Source: Desmodus rotundus (taxonomy: Eukaryota; Chordata; Mammalia; Chiroptera; Phyllostomidae). From it: DNA of 64,000 bases. Positions 56,380-64,000 of this stretch are shown piece by piece. The DNA lies in the NCBI RefSeq assembly GCF_022682495.2, contig NC_071389.1:12949199-13013198 (forward strand), given 5' to 3'. Numbering within the stretch: the stretch's first letter is position 1; each line of letters starts with the position of its first letter. Position numbers and translations under genes: made by a program. The notes beneath the pieces were generated by a model. It was not told the origin of the DNA. It was given only the letters and a program-made list of their open reading frames with translations, and made no database searches.

Positions 56380-59300
56380 TTAAAACTTTAAATATAACGT
56401 GCATCCTGTAAAGTACACAAATTTTAATTGTACCAAGTGGGCATACCTATAACCATCTTCCAGATGAAGATATAGACTATAATCAGTATCTCAGAAGTCT
56501 CTCTCATGCCCTTTCCTAGTCGTGAATCCCCTGAAAGTAACTGCCGATGTGATTTCTGTTGCCCTGGAGTAGTGTTGCCTGTTTTTGCACCGAACAGAAT
56601 TATACAGTATATACTCTCTTGTATCTGGCTTCTTGTGTTCAATATTACGCTAATGAGATTCATCTAACCCTGTTTTTCCATGCCCCTGTACCTGGACATG
56701 CCCATTCTTTCTGCCAGGAAGTTTTCCGTTCTTCCAGCATGCCCCACCCTGGCCTGGCCAGTCTGTGCAAGTCCTCTAGACTTAGATCAAACCCCGTTCC
56801 TTTGGGAACCCATCCTGATCAGCTCTGGGTTTGAATCCCAGCCCCTGTGCCTATCAGCTGTATGACTTTGGGCAAGCATTACTGAGAACCTCTTCATGCC
56901 TCATTTTGGTTGAAGATAATAGTTTCTCTACTCCAGAGTCTTTGAGAATTTCAAGTGAGATAATATGTAATAAATACTTAGAACGGTACCTGGAACATAC
57001 CAAGTACTTAACCAATCAATGTTAGGCATAACTATTGTGAATACTCTTCTTATTCCCCTAGATCCTTGTACAAACTCTCATTCCAGCACTTGTTTCGATT
57101 ACTGTTTGTCCCACCATGAGACCTTAATTCCTTGATTAGGGATTATGTCTTCATTCACTGTATTTCTTTAACAGATTTATTGAGTGTGCACTATATTCTA
57201 AGCACAAGAGTGTACAGTGGTGAAGGAGGCCCTGAAAATTTTTTTTTTAAAGGAGGAGACAGATAATAAGAAATAACAAGGTGTGATTATTTGGGATAGT
57301 GATAAGCACTCTGAAGGGAATAAAGCAGTGTGGTGTGACAGTGGATTGGGGGTGCCACTTAAGCTGGGTGGGGAAGAGGCCTTCTTGAAAAGTGCTATTT
57401 AAACAAAGACTTTCAGGGTGAAAAGGAGCAGGCAAATGCCGAGCAGGAGAGAGAACAGCAAGCACAAGGCTCGGAGGAGGCAGAGTAAGTCCGAATGTGT
57501 CTGAGAAACACAAAGAGGGCAGCACGGCTGGAGCCCAGAGAGTGAGTGCAGGGTCCAGAGGAAATTGGAGAGATGGACAAGAGCCGGGAGAAGCCATTGA
57601 AGGGCTTAAGCAGGGGAGTATCGGTCACCTTTGCATCTGAGGTACATAATAGACACTAATTGTTGAATACTGGTCACAAATGCCAATGACCAATTGACGA
57701 GCAATTCATAGATAGTTTTCGAGTTAAACTTTGTCATCGTGCCATGTGCCCCTGGGTTCTTACCGGATGGGGATGGATTTGCTCAGTTACTTCTGGGCTT
57801 TTCTTTCCCCTATCCCATCTCATCCAACCTTCTTTAGTGACCCAGATTATCTCCACCAGAGATGTGTAACAGCGATGAAAGCCTGGCAAGCCTGGACCAG
57901 TTGGAGAAAAGGCAAGTAGGAAACAGGTTTGGTCAGTTCCTCTTCTTACTCTGACTTTTAGAAGGGTCAAGGTCCCTGGACAAGTGTACTGATGTGGCAC
58001 AAGGGGAGGAGGGAGCGGAGCAGCAGGAGGAGCTGCAGAAGGGGTGGTGGTGGGGTCAGAGCCAAGGAGTAGGCAGATGGCAGCTGTAGCAGCTCTAGCT
58101 CTTGTGGTGTGGCAGGCCAAACCAGGAGCACATCTGGAGTCCTAGCAGCAGAGCTGGGCTGTTGACGAGGTCTGGGCCATTATCAGTCAGGGGAGGGAAA
58201 GACAAGCCAGTAAGTCAGAAGGGGAGGGGAGGCTTGATTCTTAAGTGATAGGTATTTGCGCAACAGCATCAACTTTTTATAACAACAGAGAGACTTTATT
58301 TTTGTGTTATTGACTTATTTTTAACCTTTACTTTTATAAAATATTACCCATGAGAAAAAGCACATGACACAAATGTACAATACAGTGAATAATTACAAAG
58401 CAAACTTTCATATAATCATCACCCAGATCATGAAGCAGGACATTGCCGACACCGTCCCCCTGCGGACCCCATCCCTCCCAGATTACGACCTCATTTAGAG
58501 GCAGCAGGAAGCTAGATTTTTTATAATAATCACTTTGTGGATTTTCTTTATAGTTTTATCACCTATGAGTCACATGAAAAGTCTTAAATTAGGATTTTCT
58601 CATGTAAATCCTAAGACTGAAGGTCACAAATGTGGAGCCTCCTCTTCTTCCATAAACCTTATGAGGCCCTGGGGAGATGGTGGTGGATTTGTGGTCTTCG
58701 GCATTTGGCGGAGAAAGCCGTTTTGAGGCTCCTCTCGTTCATTCCGTGTTTAAATGCTCACTCTATTTAAGGCACCTGAAGAGTGTGGTGAGGGGCACAG
58801 AGATGCATTCAAAATCACACCTGTCTCCGGGAGCTTGCAGTTTGGCGGAGACAGCATGCAAATGCATGGCAGAACGGGGCGAGGGCCTGAAGTCCCCAGG
58901 TAAGTGCTATGGCTGGTTTGAAGAAGCAGAGGTCACTTTTGGCAGCCGGAAGCAGAGCAGGCTTTGTGGAAGAGGTGGCAGTACGTTCATTCATGCATTA
59001 TTCATCAAATATTTTTGAGGGCCGGCAGTATGCCAGGAAATTAGGTCAAAGGCTACCAAAATGAGTAAGATCCCTGCCTGCTCACGGACTAATGGTTGTG
59101 TAAGCACAGATATAAATGATTCTAATATGGTATGCTCAAAATACAAAGTGTAATAGGAAAGACTATGGCCAGGGTTTGTCACAGAGGGCTTCAGGGCGAA
59201 GGTGTGGGCTAGTATGTGAAGGAGAGAGGAATAGGAGTTTGTCAGACGGAGAAGGAACCATTGACTCTTCAGAGGCACTGAGGTGGGTAGGAAAAGACAC

Positions 59301-59889
59301 AGGTCAGTGTTGGCAAAAGGTAGAGTTCATGGCGGGCCTTGACAGGTAGGATGGATGAGCAGGAAAGGTGTTCTAGGCAAAGGGAACAGCAGGGGTGTAG
59401 AGACAAGAAATTATGGTACCTGCATGCATAAGGCTTGTGATGGAAGGTGTGATGTTTAATCATGTGTCAACCTGACCTGGGCCATGAGATGCCCAGATAT
59501 TTGGTCAAACATTATTCAGGGTGTGTCTGTGAGGGTGTTTTGGGATAAGATTAAGATTTGGATTGGTAGACTGCATACTGCAGACTGCTCTCTCCCTAGT
59601 ACGGTGGGACTCATCCCATCAGTTGAAGGACTGAATAGAACTAAAGGCTGACTACCCCTCTAGTTAGGGAAAATTTTTCCTGGTTTTGGACTCGGAAAGT
59701 TTTGTCTTTCCTGGGTCTTGAGCTTGCTGGCCATTGGACTGCAGCTGAGATATCCACTCTTCTGGTTCTCAGGCCCAAGGACTTGGACTGGAACTACACT
59801 GTCAACTCTCCTGGGTCCCTGGCTTGCCAACTCATCCTGCAGATCTTGGGCCTTCTCAGCCTCCATAGTTGTGTTAGTCAATTCACTTA

Positions 59890-60480
59890 TATATTCTATA
59901 TTAATATATAAATTGTAATGTTAATACGTACTGGTAAATATTAATATATATTATTATATAATCTATACCATATATTATATGACTATTACATATTATATTG
60001 TTATATTATATATTATATATATTTTTGTTACAGATTTTATTTATTTTGAAAGAGAGGGGAAGGGAGAGAAAAAAGGAGGGAGAGAAACATCAATGTGTGT
60101 TTGCCTCTCATGCATCCCCTACTGGGGACCTGGCCCACAACCCAGGCATGAGACCTGACCGGGAATCAAACCAGCGACCCTACGGTTCACAGACCGGCAC
60201 TCATTACACTGAGCCACACCAGCCAGGGCTATATATTATTAATATAATATTAATTATAATATATAAATGAATTAACTCACACAAGTATGGAGGCTGATAC
60301 GTCTCCACATATATAATATTATATATTATTGAATCATTATTATTTATTGTTTATGTTATGTATAATTGTGTATTTAATTGCTTAATATTTATATATTATA
60401 TATATCATACACACAAATTATTATATATTATTAGTTATTATTAAATTATTGTGTAACATGTAGTAATACAGCTATAAAGT
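59890..60480. repeat. AT-rich (TATATTA)n-like expansion
   Basis: Long imperfect runs of atatta/tatat on both sides of a SINE (60026-60230), nearly free of G and C. It appears to have grown from a TA-rich segment near the 3' end of the surrounding old repeat. Confidence 0.8.
60026..60230 (-). mobile_element. VES-type SINE inside AT-rich tract
   Basis: Inverted: 'cagattttatttattttgaa', 'agagaaacatcaatgtgtgt', 'gggaatcaaaccagcgaccc' and 'gccacaccagccagggc'. Well preserved. Confidence 0.9.
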
Positions 60481-62203
60481 GGGAGATATAGACAGAGAGA
60501 GAGAAAGGCAGATAGATGCAGATATAGATCTTTCCCATTGGCTCCTCTAGAGAATCCTGACTAGTACAGAAGGGAAAAGTAAATACCTTCGGAAAGGTTA
60601 GTTGTTGCCAGATCACAGAGGATACAGAATGACTGGCTGCAGGACTTCGAATTTGATCTGGAAAACAAAGGAGAAAACGCTAGGGGTTCCCGAGCCTGGA
60701 AGTGACTTGAAAAGAGCTGAGATCTGGGAAGATGAAGGTTGTGCTGTATAAAATGAATTAAAACTGAGGTTCTCAAAGGAACCTCTAGAATTGGGTATTA
60801 ATTACGTGGGTGCAGGATCGATGATGCAAGAAAGGTTGGGAGCCCTTGGATGTACAGGGGTGCAGGGACCCAAAGCAGATCTAGGCACCACGGAACCTGG
60901 AGCAGGTGGGAACTCAAAGATGATTTCAGTGGTGCTGATGGGATTTCTGAGTAGCTGAAATTTGGAAATGGGGGTGGAAATAGGAGCTAGAGGATGTAGA
61001 GGTTTGGAAATCATCTACATAGAGGGTGGTGGCAAGTACCACACAGGGCAGACATGGGGGGCAAGGGGGAGCAGAGTGATTCATCAAGAGCCTTGCAGTT
61101 GTGGCAGAGACTTACTCAACCTGGCTCAGGCTGCGTACGGGATTTATTAGCTAATGTGACTGAAAGTTGAAGCAAGACAGAATCCAAGGGCTCAACCAAT
61201 GCCGTTGGGAGTTGGTTTCACTGTCTCCATCTCTTAGCTCTGTTGCCCCCATCTGTCTTGGTCTCCTTTTCAGGCAGTCTCTGTCCTTGCAGTGGGGAGA
61301 TGACTGCCAGCAGTGGCATGTTTACACGTTCCCCTCAGAGGACAGATTCATTCAACTGGCTAATTCTGACCAAAGTCCCAGAATAGACTCTTCTTGGTTC
61401 TCATCGGATCATATGCCCACTGCTGACATGCTGCAGCAAGAGTGCTCTCTAAAGTGCTCTGATTGGCTAAGCCTGGGTCACCAGTCTATCCCTGCAACTG
61501 GAGGTAGGGTCATCTTCTTTAGAGCCACTTGGAGTGAGAATGGGGGTGAGGGTGGGGTGACTCCAGTTGAAATGGAAGTGCTGTTACCAGAAGGAGGAAT
61601 GGATACTGGGCTTGTAACCACTGGGGAAGGGGAGCTAGAGACCCATAGGCAATTCCTCCTGTTAATATGAGGGAGCTGTAGCCAGTGCAGCAGTGGGGAG
61701 AGGGCACCGGGAGGCTGGTGACTGGGTGGGCCAGCAGCGAGGGAAGGGTTAGCCTGGGGTCAAGTAGTAATGCTATTGCCTTTTGGGTCTGTCAAAAGCT
61801 GGGGACGGGCCCTTTTGAAAAAACCTAACACAATAGACAAAGTGCCAAGTGAGTCCTTGTCCTCAGAATAAAGGTAGGAAAAGCTAAGTAGTTGGGTGAC
61901 ACCCCATCAAGATATTGCTGCTGATGGAAAGGGCAGACATTGTCTGGGGACATTCATGGGATTGTGAGAAGGGCTGGGGAAAAGGTCACTGCCAGCTGGC
62001 CTTGCAGAGGGAGAAACAATAACCAGTTTTCCCTCAGGTTTAAGAAACTAAACTTATGCATTTTTATAATAGTAAAAAATTTATAATAGCCAAAACCAAC
62101 TTAGATTCCAATGGGAGATTGGATAAGTATCACAACATCCATGAATTAGAATACAGCCTTGGCAAATAATGCATTCACGCGAAAAGGTGTTCACAATGTA
62201 GTT

Positions 62204-62424
62204 ATCTTTTTAAAGATTAAAAATTAAAAAAAAAGACTATTTACTTTTAGAGAGGAAGTGGGGAAGAAAGAGTAGGAGAGAAACATGAATGTGTGAGATT
62301 ATATCTTTCGGTTGCCTCTCACATGCCCCCTGCAACCCAGGCATGTGCCCTGACTGGGAATAGAACCGGCACCGTTTAGGTTCACAGGCTGGTGCTCGAT
62401 CCACTGAGCCACACCAGACAGGGC
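62204..62424 (-). mobile_element. VES-type SINE with perfect 13-bp target-site duplication
   Basis: Inverted copy with identical flanks tcacaatgtagtt at 62191-62203 and 62425-62437. The core 'agagaaacatgaatgtgtga' and the head 'ccacaccagacagggc' are present. Confidence 0.95.
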
Positions 62425-62479
62425 TCACAATGTAGTTGTGAGAAAGAAAAGCAGATTGCACTCTTTTTGTGCAATAGGG

Positions 62480-62513
62480 GTGTGTGTGTGTGTGTGTATG
62501 GAGAGAGAGAGAA
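62480..62513. repeat. (TG)n / (GA)n microsatellite
   Basis: About nine TG units followed after a short gap by about six GA units. Confidence 0.9.
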
Positions 62514-62572
62514 AGTATACACCAAAATATTAATAGTTTGAATTATGAGTCAGGACCACAGCTGAAGTTTAT

Positions 62573-62768
62573 CTTTTTTTTTAAAAGAAGATTTTATTTA
62601 TTAATTTTTAGAGAGAGAGGAAAGGAGGGAGAAAGAGAGGGAGAGAAACATCCAACATGCCCAATAGGGGTACCTGGCCGGCAACCCAGACATGTGCCCT
62701 GACCAGGATCGAATTGGTGACATTTTGTTTTAAGAGACGATGCCCAACCCACTGAGCATTGTCAGGGC
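62573..62768 (-). mobile_element. VES-type SINE, shortened
   Basis: Inverted: 'aagattttatttattaattt', 'gagagaaacatccaacatgc' and 'ccactgagcattgtcagggc'. The flanks agtttatctttt and agcttatctttt form a target duplication. Part of the centre is deleted. Confidence 0.85.
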
Positions 62769-62829
62769 AAGCTTATCTTTTGATTTCTCTATAATAAACC
62801 TGAGGGGTAGTATGACAGTATGGTGGTCA

Positions 62830-62990
62830 ACTAGAGCCAGCCTCCTGGGTTCAAGTCCCAGCTCTGCCACTGACTGCCTTGGCGACCTTGGACAAGTCCC
62901 TTAACACTTCTGAGCCTCAGTTCATGTATCAATAAATGGGGGTACTAGCTCTTAACTTATAAAATGGTTGTTGAGTATTAAGTTAGCTAC
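62830..62990 (+). repeat. MIR SINE
   Basis: Clear MIR core: 'tcctgggttcaagtcccagc', 'tgccactgactgccttgg', 'ccttggacaagtcccttaac' and 'tgagcctcagttcatg'. Confidence 0.8.
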
Positions 62991-63559
62991 TATTACATGC
63001 AAAGTTGTTAGCACCATTCCTATAGTAAACACTAAAAACTAGTTACTCTTGTTATGTAGTTAAGAAGTCCAAAAGAAAAATCTGTTAAATATATTGGAAA
63101 TAGGTGTCTTTCTTGGTCAAGTAGGTGTAGTAGTCATCAATAAATAAGCTATTATTAAGATAAACTGTTTTCCTCTAACACTGGGAAACATCTGAGAAAA
63201 CGACAGAGAAGGTTCCTATTCCCCTGAAGCTTCCACGCTAGCGGCAGACACAGATGATAAACAGGTGCTGTGAGGGTAAAACGATCAGGAAGGGCAGAGA
63301 GCCAACCAAAGGGCTGGCGAAGAGGAGCAGGTAGGGGAAAACAGTGAGTGCAAGGTCTTGCAATGGAGAGGAAGTGTCTAAACCAAAAGAAGACGCTGTG
63401 ACTGGAGCGAGGGAGACTGCGGTGCAGTCAGAGCTGAGAACCGCGGCTCAGCTTTCACACCAGGGCGGACCCACATCCACCTGCAGTGTGGTCTCAGGCA
63501 AGCCACTCCCCTCTCTGAGTAGTCTCTGTCTTCTCTGATAATATTGAACTTAACAAGGT

Positions 63560-64000
63560 TGCAGGGTCAAAAGAAATGTTAGTGGAAGCGCTTTGCAAAC
63601 GACCGTTTGCAGCAGTACCAAAAATACAACCAGCTGAGAAGGACGTGAGGCGCGCTCGGCTGCGAACCGCGGAGCCTCGCTGGCGGGCGCGTGCGCGACA
63701 GCCGCTCGAGCCTGGGGGAGGTCGAATTCAGACTCCGGATCCGCCTCTGCTGGATTCCCGGCCCCTCCCACTTCCGCGGGTACCCAACCGAACGTCGCCT
63801 GCGCGCTGACGTCAGGCGCGTGCCCCTGTCCGGCAGCCGAGGAGACCCCGCGCAGTGCTGCCAACGCCCCGGCGGAGAAGCTGAGGTGAGTGCGGGGCCC
63901 GAGGCTCCCCGCGGGCGCGGCATCTCAGCTGCACTGTCTTTACCGCCACCCCCGGCCTTCTCCGGTCCGTGGCGACACTCCGCTTTTGGGTCCCCGGGAA
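63560..64000 (+). promoter_or_regulatory. CDC42: CpG island promoter of CDC42 with a perfect CRE
   Basis: CpG-rich to the window edge. A perfect cyclic-AMP response element TGACGTCA is at 63807-63814, about 15-20 bases before the likely start of CDC42 exon 1. No TATA box is seen. The position suggests CREB/ATF-type input to CDC42 transcription; this follows from the motif only. Confidence 0.75.
63825..63885 (+). other. CDC42: CDC42 non-coding first exon (partial gene)
   Basis: The stretch 'ccggcagccgaggagacccc', 'gcgcagtgctgccaacgccc' and 'cggagaagctgag' matches, from memory, the 5' UTR of human CDC42 mRNA with about one difference. It ends exactly at a consensus donor, GAG|gtgagt, at 63885/63886. 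CDC42 is a Rho-family GTPase governing actin and polarity; its coding exons lie beyond the right edge. The start at about 63825 is an estimate. Synteny with HSPG2 and CELA3 supports the call. Confidence 0.8.

Larger units (their letters stand above)
59455..60570 (+). repeat. old interspersed repeat with nested SINE and AT expansion (copy 2)
   Basis: Starts 'catgtgtcaacctgacctgg' and runs through 'tgcccagatatttggtcaaa' and 'ggactgaatagaactaaagg' to 'tcctgcagatcttgggcctt'. It is interrupted by a long TA-rich tract and a VES SINE, and closes with 'ctctagagaatcctgactag' at about 60545-60564. Copy 1 is at 21093-23282. Confidence 0.65.
51585..63560. other. intergenic region between the SCAN-domain gene and CDC42
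   Basis: No coding exon recognised. Repeats dominate: eight minus-oriented VES SINEs (listed separately), a MER58-like hAT piece, an L1M-like piece at 58270-58500, the second copy of the 'gtgtcaacctgac' repeat (59455-60570), MIRs near 56825-57010 and 62830-62990, and L2-like tails near 59010 and 63190. Stretches without recognised content include 53425-54600, 54770-55950, 57250-58260 and 60570-62030. Open frames of 90-167 codons in them (for example 61167-61670) have no splice context or recognisable similarity. Confidence 0.5.

Noticed and set aside
61167..61670. 167-codon plus-strand open frame
   Set aside because: No domain, no poly(A) or splice context and no recognisable similarity; treated as chance, though conservation was not tested.
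63550..63923. Frames of 77-114 codons in the CDC42 island
   Set aside because: They lie over the promoter and the known-type non-coding first exon; the composition is that of CpG-island DNA.
1..64000. CRISPR arrays, operons, riboswitches, phage or plasmid features
   Set aside because: The window is mammalian. The regularly spaced repeats seen are SINEs and microsatellites; no direct-repeat/spacer array exists.

Overview
This is mammalian nuclear DNA, almost certainly from a bat and most likely a yangochiropteran. About seventeen tRNA-derived SINEs of the VES type are scattered through it. Each reads, on its own strand, from a 'ccctggctggtgtggctcag'-like head to a (TTTAGAG/CTCTCTAAA)n-like tail. 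Genes are interrupted by introns, promoters lie in CpG islands, and ancient mammalian repeats (L1, L2, MIR, hAT, MaLR) fill the gaps. No bacterial features are present.

Layout. The left edge (1-3056) is the first intron of HSPG2 (perlecan, minus strand). Its signal-peptide exon is at 3063-3125, inside a CpG island (about 2760-3560). A cytosine/adenine-rich degenerate repeat tract follows, then about 9 kb of gene-free DNA. At 13140-14053 on the minus strand is a long terminal coding exon of a gene I do not recognise, with a good acceptor and a poly(A) signal just after the stop. From 14 to 35 kb there are only repeats, including a probable solo LTR inserted into a SINE and a multiply nested old repeat. 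At 35449-41859 on the plus strand is a complete eight-exon CELA3-type pancreatic serine protease gene (269 codons) with a TATA box and a poly(A) signal. At about 47.6-48.3 kb is a second CpG island with tandem ETS-type motifs. It probably starts a small plus-strand gene whose coding exon (50653-51105) encodes a 150-residue SCAN-domain-only protein. Repeats then continue to a third CpG island (63.6-64 kb) holding the non-coding first exon of CDC42, with a perfect CRE just upstream.

The order HSPG2 - CELA3 - (small gene) - CDC42 matches human 1p36.12 as I know it. Two things differ from the human picture. Only one CELA3 copy is present, where human has CELA3B and CELA3A in tandem. An intact SCAN-domain reading frame also lies about where human annotation has the non-coding LINC00339. 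The genes do not form a pathway; they share only their neighbourhood: a basement-membrane proteoglycan, a secreted digestive enzyme, a possible transcription cofactor and a Rho GTPase. The points most worth following up are the unrecognised minus-strand exon, the SCAN-only gene, and several retroelement structures (nested LTR, possible chimeric retrocopy, hairpin-forming MITE and SINE tails).
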